Assembly: GCF_021496665.1 (NCBI RefSeq)
Contig: NZ_CP071246.1
Coordinates: 124,001 to 188,000 of the forward strand
Length of the DNA stretch: 64,000 bases
Source: Corynebacterium sp. CNCTC7651
Lineage (GTDB): Bacteria > Actinomycetota > Actinomycetes > Mycobacteriales > Mycobacteriaceae
Direction of reading: 5' to 3'
In this document: positions 1 through 8,432 of the stretch, piece by piece
How positions within the stretch are numbered: the first letter of the stretch is position 1
Layout of the letters: each line of letters opens with the position of its first letter
Made by a program: the position numbers and the translations under genes
The notes under the pieces: model-generated
Databases searched by the model: none
The model's input: the letters and a program-made list of their open reading frames with translations, nothing else
Told to the model about the DNA's origin: nothing

Positions 1-872
1 GTCGCGGACATGGAAAAGCCCGTCACCGCGCGCAGATCGTTCGCGCCCAGGTAATCCTCGATGGCGTACGGCAGCTCCTCGCCCAAGAACGTGGTCCACA
101 TCTGCGGGCCGTGGTAGTACACGTTCTTCTCCGGCACGGTCAGCCAGTCCACGTAGTAGGAGAACGCGCCTTCCATCGGAATGACCACGTTCACGCCGGC
201 ACCCCCGAGCACCGCGCGGACCTCTTCCGGTGCTTGCACCAGCCAATCGGTGTTCTGCTCCGAGCCGCCCGCGCCGTTGAGCAGGTAGTACGTCGGCGCG
301 TTGTCAATCCTGTTGCCTGCCGCGTCGCGCGCCGGGAGCACCGCAACCGGGATGTCGCGCTGCATGGATTCGGACCACACCGCTACAGCCTCGCCGCCGA
401 GCAGGCGCACCTGCCTGAACCACAGCTGGGGGTTTCCCTTGTAGTCCTTCGGCGCCTCAACCATCGGCTTCACGTCTGCCTTGGTCGGGGTGGTTGTCCC
501 CGGACCGTCGTAAAGCGGGGGCATGTTGTCCAGCTCGCCCTCGGTGGTGTCCGCGGTAAGCGCCTCGTCCACGGCGTTCGCGATGGCCTTCAGGTCCCCG
601 TCCGGCACGGATGCGCCCGCCGGGGTTGGTGTCGTGGTGGCCGCCACCTCCGGGCTTGCCTCAACCACCTTCGGCTCTGCCGCCGTGGCGGTGGTGGGCT
701 GTTCGGCCGCCGTCGTGGTCGGCAGCGGCGCAACCGACGTGGTCACCACCGTGCTCGCCGGCTGGATCACGGCCGGGTGAGGGGCATGCTCCTGCGTGCC
801 GACGGCAGGAACAACAACCGCAGCGACAGCTACCGCTGCAACGGTCGCTGCGGCGGGGCGCGTGAACTTCAT
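1..872 (-). CDS. Mycolyltransferase-like secreted esterase (3' end beyond window)
   Basis: Reads from an ATG at 872 leftwards off the window edge, so only about 290 N-terminal residues are visible. It opens MKFTRPAAATVAAVAVAAVV, a signal peptide, followed by a Thr/Pro/Ala-rich linker to about residue 100 and then an alpha/beta-hydrolase fold. The visible end carries VTGFSMSA, which fits the nucleophile elbow G-x-S-M-S of antigen 85/Cmt mycolyltransferases; the WLVQAPEEVRAVLG and NVVIPMEGAFSYYVDW stretches are also typical. Such enzymes transfer mycolic acids to trehalose and arabinogalactan in the cell envelope. The Asp and His of the triad lie outside the window. The long Thr/Pro linker is unusual for a simple Cmt. 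Exact substrate is not resolvable here. Confidence 0.8.
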   Translation of the reverse strand, partial: MKFTRPAAATVAAVAVAAVVVPAVGTQEHAPHPAVIQPASTVVTTSVAPLPTTTAAEQPTTATAAEPKVVEASPEVAATTTPTPAGASVPDGDLKAIANAVDEALTADTTEGELDNMPPLYDGPGTTTPTKADVKPMVEAPKDYKGNPQLWFRQVRLLGGEAVAVWSESMQRDIPVAVLPARDAAGNRIDNAPTYYLLNGAGGSEQNTDWLVQAPEEVRAVLGGAGVNVVIPMEGAFSYYVDWLTVPEKNVYYHGPQMWTTFLGEELPYAIEDYLGANDLRAVTGFSMSA

Positions 873-995
873 TAGGCAGGCTCGCTTTCACACGGTGCAA
901 CACGGGCAAGACGAAGCTTTTCGACGACTGTTACATTACTGTGCTCGCCCGAACCCTTCGCCCTCGATCGGTGTATTCGCAGTATCCTTGGGGGC

Positions 996-2408
996 GTGAC
1001 TACAGAACATTTTGACGTTGTTGTCCTCGGCGCGGGCCCCGGTGGCTACGTTGCCGCTATTCGCGCAGCTCAGCTCGGCAAAAAGGTTGCCGTGATTGAG
1101 AAGCAGTACTGGGGCGGTGTCTGCCTGAACGTGGGCTGCATCCCCTCTAAGTCCCTGATCAAGAACGCCGAGGTGGCGGAGATCTTCAACCACGAGGCGA
1201 AGACCTTCGGCATCAAGGGTGACGTGGAGTTTGACTTCGCGGATGCCCACAAGCGCTCCCGCAAGGTCTCCGAGAAGATCGTCGGCGGCGTGCACTACCT
1301 GATGAAGAAGAACAAGATCACCGAGATCCACGGCCTCGGCTCCTTCAAGGACGCGAAGACCATAGAGATCACCGAGGGTGATGATAAGGGCAAGACCGTC
1401 ACGTTCGACGATTGCATCATCGCCACCGGCTCCGTGGTGCGCACCCTGCCGGGCATCGAGCTGTCCGACAACGTGGTGTCCTACGAGGAGCAGATCCTCA
1501 ACCCTGAGGCCCCGAAGACCATGGTCATCGTCGGCGCGGGCGCCATCGGCATGGAGTTCGCCTACGTGCTCTCCAACTACGGCGTGGACGTCACCGTCGT
1601 CGAGTACATGGACCGCGTCCTTCCGAACGAGGACAAGGACGTGTCCAAGGAGATTGCGAAGCGCTACAAGAAGCTGGGCGTGAAGCTACTGACCGGCCAC
1701 GCCACCACCGCTGTGCGCGACAACGGCGACTCCGTTGAGGTGGACATCAAGAAGAACGGCACCGAGGACACCCAGACCCTCACCGTGGACCGCGTCATGA
1801 TCTCCGTCGGCTTCGCGCCGCGCGTTGAAGGCTACGGCCTGGAGAACACCGGCGTTGAGCTCACCGAGCGCGGCGCTATTGCTATCGACGAGCGGATGCG
1901 CACCAACGTCGAGCACATCTACGCCATCGGCGACGTGACCGCGAAGCTGCAGCTCGCCCACGTGGCTGAGGCACAGGGCATCATCGCCGCGGAGACGATC
2001 GCGGATGCGGAGACCCTCGAGATCGAGGACTACATGATGACCCCGCGCGCAACCTTCTGCAACCCGCAGGTCGCCTCCATGGGCTACACCGAGGAGCAGG
2101 CGAAGGACAAGTGGCCGGACCGCGAGATCAAGGTGGCTACCTTCCCGTTCAGCGCAAACGGCAAGGCAGTGGGCCTGAACGAGACCGCTGGTTTTGCCAA
2201 GCTGGTCGCGGACGCGGAGTACGGCGAGATCCTGGGCGCCCACTTCGTCGGTGCCAACGTGTCCGAGCTCATCCCTGAGGTTGTGCTGGCGCAGCGCTTC
2301 GACCTCACCGCGAGCGAGATCGCGCGCAGCATCCACATCCACCCGACTCTGTCCGAGGCGGTCAAGGAGATCGCGCACGGCGTCGAAGGCCACATGATCA
2401 ACCTGTAG
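996..2408 (+). CDS. lpd: Dihydrolipoyl dehydrogenase (E3)
   Basis: 470-residue flavoprotein that reoxidises dihydrolipoamide in the 2-oxoacid dehydrogenase complexes and glycine cleavage, using FAD and NAD. Visible motifs are the N-terminal FAD-binding [10 protein letters not shown], the redox-active disulfide [14 protein letters not shown], an NAD-binding [10 protein letters not shown], the second FAD motif YAIGDV, and the C-terminal active-site [12 protein letters not shown]. Length is normal for the family. GTG start; a -10 box TATCCT (983-988) lies 7 bases before it with no Shine-Dalgarno, so the transcript is probably leaderless. Single-gene unit closed by a strong terminator. In C. glutamicum the next gene is ramB; here it is not. 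Confidence 0.97.
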   Translation: MTTEHFDVVVLGAGPGGYVAAIRAAQLGKKVAVIEKQYWGGVCLNVGCIPSKSLIKNAEVAEIFNHEAKTFGIKGDVEFDFADAHKRSRKVSEKIVGGVHYLMKKNKITEIHGLGSFKDAKTIEITEGDDKGKTVTFDDCIIATGSVVRTLPGIELSDNVVSYEEQILNPEAPKTMVIVGAGAIGMEFAYVLSNYGVDVTVVEYMDRVLPNEDKDVSKEIAKRYKKLGVKLLTGHATTAVRDNGDSVEVDIKKNGTEDTQTLTVDRVMISVGFAPRVEGYGLENTGVELTERGAIAIDERMRTNVEHIYAIGDVTAKLQLAHVAEAQGIIAAETIADAETLEIEDYMMTPRATFCNPQVASMGYTEEQAKDKWPDREIKVATFPFSANGKAVGLNETAGFAKLVADAEYGEILGAHFVGANVSELIPEVVLAQRFDLTASEIARSIHIHPTLSEAVKEIAHGVEGHMINL

Positions 2409-2437
2409 AAGCCTCGGCTTCCCCGCATCTTGAAGCA

Positions 2438-2486
2438 GCCGCCCCGGCCCCACCCACGTTGTGAGGCCGGGGCGGCGTGTTGTTTC
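2438..2486 (+). terminator. Rho-independent terminator of lpd
   Basis: A perfect 12-base-pair GC-rich stem (GCCGCCCCGGCC at 2438-2449 with its complement at 2465-2476) is followed by a T-rich tail (TGTTGTTT). It sits 30 bases after the lpd stop. Confidence 0.85.
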
Positions 2487-2591
2487 GGGCGGCATCCCGC
2501 ACCCGCTGCGTAGTGTGCGCTGGGCCACTAAGCTCAGGTGTGACAACATCGCGCTGAACACCATGCGGCAATCACCACAAAGGAGCACTCC

Positions 2592-3080
2592 ATGGGCTTT
2601 TTCGATAATGCGCCGGCGCAGAACGCGAACGGCCTTGCCCCGCTGTCGATGGACCGGGTCCGCCAGATTTTTGACCGCAACGAGATCAACTACGGCGTGG
2701 ACGATGACGGCGACCTGGTCGGCGGCTGGGAGTTCGGCGGGTTCAATTTCATGGCGCTCGGCGCCGATCGGGACATCTTCTGCGTTCGCGGCACGTGGTA
2801 CGGCGAGTTGCCGCTGGACCGTCTGGATGAGGCGAACGCGTTTACTGCAGCGTGGAACCGCGAGCACTTCTGGCCGAAGACCTGCACGATCGTCTCGGAG
2901 GAGGACACGGTCCGCATCGTGTGCGAGCACGTCGTTGCGTACCAGTACGGCCTTACCGACGATCAGCTGGAAGACCACCTGAACTGCGGTTTGATGACGG
3001 GCAATTCGTTGTTCGAGGCGATCAATGAGGCGTTCCCGGAGGCTGTTGAGGGAGCCCAGGTCGAAGAGAGCGGGGAGTGA
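2592..3080 (+). CDS. YbjN domain-containing protein
   Basis: 162-residue cytoplasmic protein of the YbjN / type III secretion chaperone-like fold. Its pattern, an N-terminal helix (MDRVRQIFDRNEINYGVDDD), central beta-strands (FGGFNFMALG, FCVRGTWYG) and later helices (ANAFTAAWNREHFWPKT), is that of the family, whose members are implicated in stress tolerance and protein folding without an established biochemical reaction. ATG preceded by AAAGGAG at 2579-2585. Its stop codon overlaps the GTG start of the HSP90-like gene, so the two are probably translationally coupled. First gene of a three-gene unit with the HSP90-like and TPR proteins. Confidence 0.85.
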   Translation: MGFFDNAPAQNANGLAPLSMDRVRQIFDRNEINYGVDDDGDLVGGWEFGGFNFMALGADRDIFCVRGTWYGELPLDRLDEANAFTAAWNREHFWPKTCTIVSEEDTVRIVCEHVVAYQYGLTDDQLEDHLNCGLMTGNSLFEAINEAFPEAVEGAQVEESGE

Positions 3081-4909
3081 CGCTCGACCGCTTCCAGGTC
3101 AACCTGGGCGGGCTCGTCGAGGTGCTCTCGCAGCACCTGTATTCGGGGCCGCAGGTATACCTTCGTGAGCTGGTGCAGAACGCGGCTGATGCGGTCGCCG
3201 CGCGCCAACTAGAGGACCCAGACGCGCCCGCCACGGTGCGGCTTGAGCCGTGGGTCGACGAGCCGGGGCTGACGGTGACGGACACCGGCATCGGCATGAC
3301 GTACGCGCAGGCTGAGGAGCTGTTGGCCACGATTGGGCAGTCGTCGAAACGCGATGCTGTGTTTGGTGAGGGGCGCCAAGAGTTCGTCGGCCAGTTCGGG
3401 ATCGGCCTGCTCGCGGCGTTTCTGATCAGCGACACGATCGAGGTGTGCAGCCGCGCTGTAGGCCACCCCGCGATTCGCTGGGAGGGCCACAGCGACGGCA
3501 CGTTCCGGCTCGCGGAACTCGGCGGCGACGAGCAGCCGGTCGGCACCCAGGTGCGCCTGCGTGCGTCGCAATACATGGAGGACTGGGTGGCCACGGACAC
3601 GGTGGTGCGCCTCGCCGCGGAATACTGCTCGTTCCTGCCCGTCGATATCGCGGTGAAAGTGCCGGTGGGTGCGGGTCGCCAGTGGCGCCGCATCACAGAA
3701 CCGGAGCTGCCCTGGCTGGCCGCGTACGCCTCCCCCGCGGAGCGCGAGCGCGCATTGCGCGCCTATTGCGAGCGCACGTTCGGGTTCACGCCGCTCGCGG
3801 CGATTGACTTGGAGGTGGGTGTCACCGGCACCACCGGCGTGGCGTTCGTCCTGCCGCACGCGGTGTCGCCGAAGTCGGGCAGGCACCGCGTGTACACAAA
3901 GCGCATGCTTGTCGACGCCACCGCCGACGCCGTCTTGCCCGAGTGGGCCTTCTTCGTCCGGGCGGTGCTCAACTCCGACGCGCTCTCTCCGGTTGCCTCG
4001 CGCGAGCAATTGCGTGACGACGCCACCCTCGCCCTGACCCGGGACGAACTCGGTGAGCAGTTGAAGCGGTGGGCACAGGACACGCTCGTCGGCACGCATG
4101 AACGCGCGCGGCGGTTCCTGGAGGTGCACCACTTGGCGCTGCGGTCAATGGCGCTGGTGGATGACGACATGCTGGAGCTCGCCGCAGAGGTGCTGCCGTA
4201 CGAAACGACGCTGGGCGCGATGACGCTGAAGCAGCTTGCCGCCGAGGCGGGCGTAGTGCGTTATTGCCCGACGACGGAGGCGTACCGCGCCGTCGCGCCA
4301 GTGGCTCGGGCGCAGCAGCTGGGCGTAGTCAACGCGGGCTACGTCTACGACGCGGATTTGCTCAACCGGCTCGCTGCGAGGCCGGGCTGGAAGGTTGAGG
4401 TGCTGTCGTCGAAAAGCATGCACCAGACGTTTACGCCGGTGGGCCCGGTTCGGGAGGCGGAGACGTTGCTGGCGATCGAGCGAATGACAGAAGTGCTGGG
4501 TGCCGACGATTGCGAGATCACCTTGCGCGAGTTCGCGCCCGCCGACGTGCCCGCGGTACTGCTGCGCGACCCCGAGGCGGAGCGGCGCTTAGAACGCCGA
4601 CGCGAGCAGGCCGAGGCCGAGGGCGGGTGGCGTGCGCTGCTGGGGAGCTTCGACCAGGGCGACGAGCCGATTGTGGCCCGCACCCTGGTGCTCAACGATG
4701 CGAACCCGACCGTGCGCACGCTGCTCGCCGCGCACGACAGCCCGGAGCTGCCGGCGGCGTTTCGCACGATCTATTACTCGGCCGTGCTGCTCACGGGTGA
4801 AGGGCTCACGGCTGGCGAAGCAGCGAGCCTATCGGCATCCCTCGGCGTGCTGCTCACCGCCGCGTTGACCGACCCGAAAGAAGGAACCCACGATGGACAC
4901 GAGAACTGA
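3077..4909 (+). CDS. HSP90-family (HtpG-like) ATP-binding chaperone
   Basis: 610 residues. The N-terminal GHKL ATPase domain is clear: LVQNAADAV (Glu/Asn box I), TDTGIGMTYAQ (box II), IGQSSKR and GQFGIGLLAAF (lid and box III). The middle domain with an Arg for gamma-phosphate sensing (SREQ-type region near residue 310) is recognisable, but the C-terminal dimerisation part is divergent from HtpG, as is usual for the actinobacterial 'HSP90 family protein' group. GTG start chosen because it overlaps the YbjN stop by four bases. Its 3' end overlaps the following TPR gene by 17 bases, a tight operon suggesting a client-loading role of the TPR partner (inference). Not the canonical htpG by length. 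Confidence 0.85.
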   Translation: MTLDRFQVNLGGLVEVLSQHLYSGPQVYLRELVQNAADAVAARQLEDPDAPATVRLEPWVDEPGLTVTDTGIGMTYAQAEELLATIGQSSKRDAVFGEGRQEFVGQFGIGLLAAFLISDTIEVCSRAVGHPAIRWEGHSDGTFRLAELGGDEQPVGTQVRLRASQYMEDWVATDTVVRLAAEYCSFLPVDIAVKVPVGAGRQWRRITEPELPWLAAYASPAERERALRAYCERTFGFTPLAAIDLEVGVTGTTGVAFVLPHAVSPKSGRHRVYTKRMLVDATADAVLPEWAFFVRAVLNSDALSPVASREQLRDDATLALTRDELGEQLKRWAQDTLVGTHERARRFLEVHHLALRSMALVDDDMLELAAEVLPYETTLGAMTLKQLAAEAGVVRYCPTTEAYRAVAPVARAQQLGVVNAGYVYDADLLNRLAARPGWKVEVLSSKSMHQTFTPVGPVREAETLLAIERMTEVLGADDCEITLREFAPADVPAVLLRDPEAERRLERRREQAEAEGGWRALLGSFDQGDEPIVARTLVLNDANPTVRTLLAAHDSPELPAAFRTIYYSAVLLTGEGLTAGEAASLSASLGVLLTAALTDPKEGTHDGHEN

Positions 4910-6779
4910 AACCCGTAAAGCCCTCAACGTGCTGACTGACATGCCGGACGGCCCCGCCCGCGTGCTGGCTGCAGAGGTGCTCGCGCGCCGAGTGCGCAAC
5001 CAGGGCCCCGACGAGATGCTTCCAGAGGTGCTAGAGCATTTGGTGCGCGCCTACACCTTCGGCGTGGACACCCCGGAGGCATTCGCCACGTTTTCTGAGC
5101 TGCTGCGCCTCTACGACACACACCCGGAGTACTTCGACGAGCACGACACCGACCTCCTGTTTTGGCAGTTCAAGTGGATCGGGGATGCGCTGCCGGACTA
5201 CCCGGAAATTACCCGCGAGGTCGCAGAAGCGTTGCTCGATGACATGGAGGCACGCTACCGCCAGGCCGGCCACAGCATGGCCGCCGTGTCGCGGGCGCGT
5301 TTCGGGTGGGCTTCCGCGAACGGTGACAAAGAGGACGCGGAGCGCTATTGGACGCAGTGGAACGCCATCGCCGGCGATGACATGGACTGCGAGGCCTGCC
5401 ACCACAGCGACTTAATCCACCGCATGGTTTCCCTCGGGCGTTACGACGACGCCGTGAACCTCGGCCCCCTCGACAACGCCACCTGCAACCGCGAGCCCGC
5501 CGGAATGTTCCTCGAGCTGGCGATGGCCAACCTGCACACTGGTGATGCCCGCGCTTGCGCCGAGTTCTTGCGGTCTTCCATCGCCCACCACGACCGCACC
5601 CTGCGCGATCCGGAGCGCATCGCCGGCTGGTTCGAGATCTTCGCCCGCGGCAATCAGCTCGAAGAGGGCCTCGCGATGCTGAGCACCATCGGCCGTGACG
5701 CCGTGGAGGGCCAGGGCGCGCCCATGCACCGCCTGCGCTACTGCCTGGCGATGATCCGGGGGCTGAGCGCCCATCCTGGCGCCGGCGAACTCCCCACCGG
5801 GCTCGAAGCATTCTCCACCGTTGCCACGCTTGCCGCCGCTTGCGAGCACGAAGCCGCCACCCTCGCCGCCGCCTTCGACGCACGGGCTGGCAAGCCCCAC
5901 TGGGCTGGTGTGCTGGCCGAGGCACGCCAAGCCCGTGTGCTGGCCGACCTCGGGGAGGCAGAAGAGCCGGTGGAGGCCGTCGAACCAAGTGCGGTACCTG
6001 ATGACCTGAGCGCTGAAATCTCCCGACCCACTTCTGTCTCCGACCCGTTCACCGCTGCCGAGGAGCTTGCAAGGCACGAACAGTGGGACGAAGCCGCGCC
6101 GCTGTACGATCGCGCAGCGGCGCAGCGCGACGCGGCCGGGGACATCCTCGGCGCTGGCCTCGCCTACGCCGAGTCCGCGCAGGTCCGCTCGATGTCGGGT
6201 TGCTACGCAGACGCCGTGCACGTGTTCCAGCAGTCTTGGGACCGACTCATCGCAAGCGAAGCCCACCCGGATCTTTTGGTGCAGGTCGCCTATGCGTGGG
6301 CAGGCAGTGAGGCGGAGCTGGACGATACTGACGTGACCGGTCCCACCGTGCGCGACGCGCTCGCCGGGATCTCGGACGTGGACACTGCCACTATGACCGG
6401 TGAACTGGCCGAGCAGGAGCAACGTGGCAACGATGTGCGCCGCGCTCGGATCCACGACATCCTCTCCCGTCTCGCCGCCGCCCGCGGGGACGCTACCGGA
6501 GCTGCGGAAGAGGCGATGCGCGCCGGCGAAGGCTTTGGCTCGGCCGGTGAGATTCGCTTGGCTGCTGAAGCATTCCTGCTCGCCGCCCGCCAATTACACG
6601 AGGCGAAGCGTTACGACGACGCCGCGTGGGCCTACGAGTCGGTTATCGAAGCGCTCATTGCTACCTCGCAACGCAGCGCCGTGCCAGCGGTGCTCGACGA
6701 ATTTGTTGCGTTACTCAAGGAATCCGGCCAGCACGAGCGCGCTGAGCTCGTGCTTAAGGAGTACATGGGGCTCAACTAA
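4893..6779 (+). CDS. Tetratricopeptide-repeat protein partner of the HSP90-like protein
   Basis: 628-residue, mostly helical cytoplasmic protein with repeated helix-turn-helix units rich in Ala, Glu and aromatic TPR positions (for example AEELARHEQWDEAAPLYDRA and AAEAFLLAARQLHEAKRYDD). A charged linker around residues 350-385 separates an N-terminal helical half from a C-terminal half with clearer TPR repeats. ATG lies inside the end of the HSP90-like gene after an AAAGAAGGA ribosome-binding site. TPR proteins are known HSP90 co-chaperones in eukaryotes; a similar role here is inference from the gene overlap. A bidirectional terminator follows. Confidence 0.8.
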   Translation: MDTRTETRKALNVLTDMPDGPARVLAAEVLARRVRNQGPDEMLPEVLEHLVRAYTFGVDTPEAFATFSELLRLYDTHPEYFDEHDTDLLFWQFKWIGDALPDYPEITREVAEALLDDMEARYRQAGHSMAAVSRARFGWASANGDKEDAERYWTQWNAIAGDDMDCEACHHSDLIHRMVSLGRYDDAVNLGPLDNATCNREPAGMFLELAMANLHTGDARACAEFLRSSIAHHDRTLRDPERIAGWFEIFARGNQLEEGLAMLSTIGRDAVEGQGAPMHRLRYCLAMIRGLSAHPGAGELPTGLEAFSTVATLAAACEHEAATLAAAFDARAGKPHWAGVLAEARQARVLADLGEAEEPVEAVEPSAVPDDLSAEISRPTSVSDPFTAAEELARHEQWDEAAPLYDRAAAQRDAAGDILGAGLAYAESAQVRSMSGCYADAVHVFQQSWDRLIASEAHPDLLVQVAYAWAGSEAELDDTDVTGPTVRDALAGISDVDTATMTGELAEQEQRGNDVRRARIHDILSRLAAARGDATGAAEEAMRAGEGFGSAGEIRLAAEAFLLAARQLHEAKRYDDAAWAYESVIEALIATSQRSAVPAVLDEFVALLKESGQHERAELVLKEYMGLN

Positions 6780-6782
6780 GTT

Positions 6783-6822
6783 AAAACGCCGGGCCCTCCG
6801 AGGGGAGGGGCCGGCGTTTAAG
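6783..6822. terminator. Bidirectional terminator between TPR gene and SRPBCC gene
   Basis: A 16-base-pair stem with one mismatch begins AAACGCCGG and ends CCGGCGTTT, with A-rich and T-rich sides, so it can work on both strands for the convergent genes ending at 6779 and 6837. A copy of the dispersed word CGTCGNNAAGC (6827-6837) follows directly. Confidence 0.75.
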
Positions 6823-6836
6823 CAATCGTCGTAAAG

Positions 6837-7319
6837 CTAGTGCTTCTGGGTCGGGTTGTCGGTGCCCGCGACCGCTGCGGCGAGGTTGTCCAGGGACTTT
6901 GCCAGGAAGTCATCGTCGAACTTCTCGCTCATCTTGCGCACGTTGTCCAGCTCAATCTCGTCGCGCTGGTAGGTGAGCTTCACGCGGGTGTTGTCGGCGT
7001 CGATCGGCTCGAGCTCGTAGAGCCACTTCGCGCCAACCTTGACCTCGGCGGTGGTGTTCTCGACGTTCTTCCAGCCGATAACGCGGTCCTCCTGGAAGGC
7101 GAACACCTCGTTCACGGTCTGGTAGTCGCCGTCTTCCTTAGTCATGTTCATGGTGAAGGTGTCGCCCACAGCCTTAATGCGCTCGCCCTGGTCGGCGGAG
7201 ACCACCATGCCGGAGTTGTCGGTCTCGGCGTGGCGCTCCGGGTTGGAGAGAATGTCGAAGATCTCCTGTGCGGAAGCGTCAATGTCACGGGTTGCAGAGT
7301 TTCTCATGTTGTCAGCCAT
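6837..7319 (-). CDS. SRPBCC (START-like) family protein
   Basis: 160 residues with the helix-grip polyketide-cyclase/START fold: DIDASAQEIFDILSNPERHAE at the N-terminus, GWKNVENTTAE in the middle and a long C-terminal helix ending in FLAKSLDNLAAAVAG. Such proteins bind hydrophobic ligands; no specific ligand can be named. The start at 7319 (MADNMRNS) is preferred over the ATG at 7331 because a TATGGT -10 box (7327-7332) lies exactly 7 bases before it, the leaderless spacing seen throughout the window. It converges with the TPR gene and diverges from sdhC. Confidence 0.75.
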   Translation of the reverse strand: MADNMRNSATRDIDASAQEIFDILSNPERHAETDNSGMVVSADQGERIKAVGDTFTMNMTKEDGDYQTVNEVFAFQEDRVIGWKNVENTTAEVKVGAKWLYELEPIDADNTRVKLTYQRDEIELDNVRKMSEKFDDDFLAKSLDNLAAAVAGTDNPTQKH

Positions 7320-7331
7320 GTCGCCCACCAT

Positions 7332-7637
7332 ACAGAGATTTGGGTCACGCCGTCGGTGCCCGGCACTGCCCCCGCCCCGGACCTAAACGCCCAGCTTAGG
7401 GCAAACTTACCAACCAAAGGTTGACGCATAAAGGGGTACCGGGGGTGGGATTCGGACCAAATCGGAAGTTGCGTGGCCAACATCACACTGGCCATGGCGG
7501 TGGGCTATATCCCGTCGATACGCAAGCTGTGCAGCGTGGGGCGCGTGGTGCGAAGGGGGCAAACGCTTCTCGACGCTCGCTGAAAATACGTGTAAAGGAG
7601 CCTGCGACCTTAAAGTGAAATCGACACTGGAGGTGCC
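7332..7637 (+). promoter_or_regulatory. Upstream regulatory region of sdhCAB
   Basis: 306 non-coding bases before sdhC. Visible elements: an imperfect GlxR (cAMP receptor) type site CGTGGCCAACATCACA at 7472-7487, several G-rich stretches (ACCGGGGGTGGG, AAGGGGGCAAACG) of the kind bound by RamA, a candidate -10 TATATC near 7508, a CGTCGNNAAGC word at 7565-7575, and an AGGAG-like site CTGGAGG (7628-7634) for sdhC. Regulation of sdhCAB by GlxR and RamA/RamB is known in C. glutamicum; assignment of these particular bases is inference. Confidence 0.45.
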
Positions 7638-8411
7638 ATGACTGTACAAAACGCAGACCGTGAAGCCATTCGTCACGGAAAAATCACTGAGAAGCCGCTG
7701 CGCGAGCGGCCGTCCTACCCAACTTGGGCCGTCAAGCTGACCATGGCCATCACCGGCCTGATCTTCGGCCTGTTCGTGCTCGGCCACATGGTCGGCAACC
7801 TGAAGATCTTCATGCCGCTGAACGCCAACGGCGTGGCACCGATCGATGAGTACGGAGAGTTCCTCCGCACCATCGGCGAGCCGCTGTTCCCGCGCGAGGG
7901 CTTCCTCTGGATCCTGCGCATCATCCTGCTGGCCTGCCTGGTGCTGCACATCTGGGGCGCGTTCACCCTGCGTGCACGCTCTTCCCGCTCCCGCGGCAAG
8001 TTCCGCCGCACCAACCTGATGGGCGGCTGGCAGTCCACCGCGACCCGCTGGATGCTCGCCACCGGCGTCATCCTCCTGCTCTTCCTCGTCTTCCACATCC
8101 TGGACCTCACCCTCGGTGAGGTGGTTGCTTCCGACGAGTTCGTGCACGGCGCCGTCCGCGACAACCTGCTGGCTACCTTCGCCCCGCACCGCTGGCCGGT
8201 GACCCTGTTCTACGTGCTGGCAATGGTGGCGCTTGCGCTGCACCTCACCCACGGCGTGTACCTGGCAGTTTCGGACCTCGGCTGGCTCGGTGAGCGCGGC
8301 CGCGGCCTGATGATCTTCCTGGGCTACGTCCTCCCGTTCATCGTCGTGATCGGCAACATCATCATGCCGATCGCCATCGCATTCGGCTGGGTGCCGGGAT
8401 TCACTCGGTAA
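7638..8411 (+). CDS. sdhC: Succinate dehydrogenase cytochrome b558 subunit
   Basis: 257-residue integral membrane subunit of the type-B succinate:menaquinone oxidoreductase, carrying two haems b and the quinone site. Five hydrophobic segments are visible (about residues 35-55, 90-112, 135-157, 185-207, 223-245), with conserved His in GHMVGNLKIF, VLHIWGAF, VFHILDL and LALHLTHGVY as haem ligands. ATG after GGAGG. First gene of sdhCAB; sdhA starts 21 bases later. Length and arrangement match corynebacterial SdhC. Confidence 0.95.
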   Translation: MTVQNADREAIRHGKITEKPLRERPSYPTWAVKLTMAITGLIFGLFVLGHMVGNLKIFMPLNANGVAPIDEYGEFLRTIGEPLFPREGFLWILRIILLACLVLHIWGAFTLRARSSRSRGKFRRTNLMGGWQSTATRWMLATGVILLLFLVFHILDLTLGEVVASDEFVHGAVRDNLLATFAPHRWPVTLFYVLAMVALALHLTHGVYLAVSDLGWLGERGRGLMIFLGYVLPFIVVIGNIIMPIAIAFGWVPGFTR

Positions 8412-8432
8412 GGCTGATTAGGAGAAACATCA

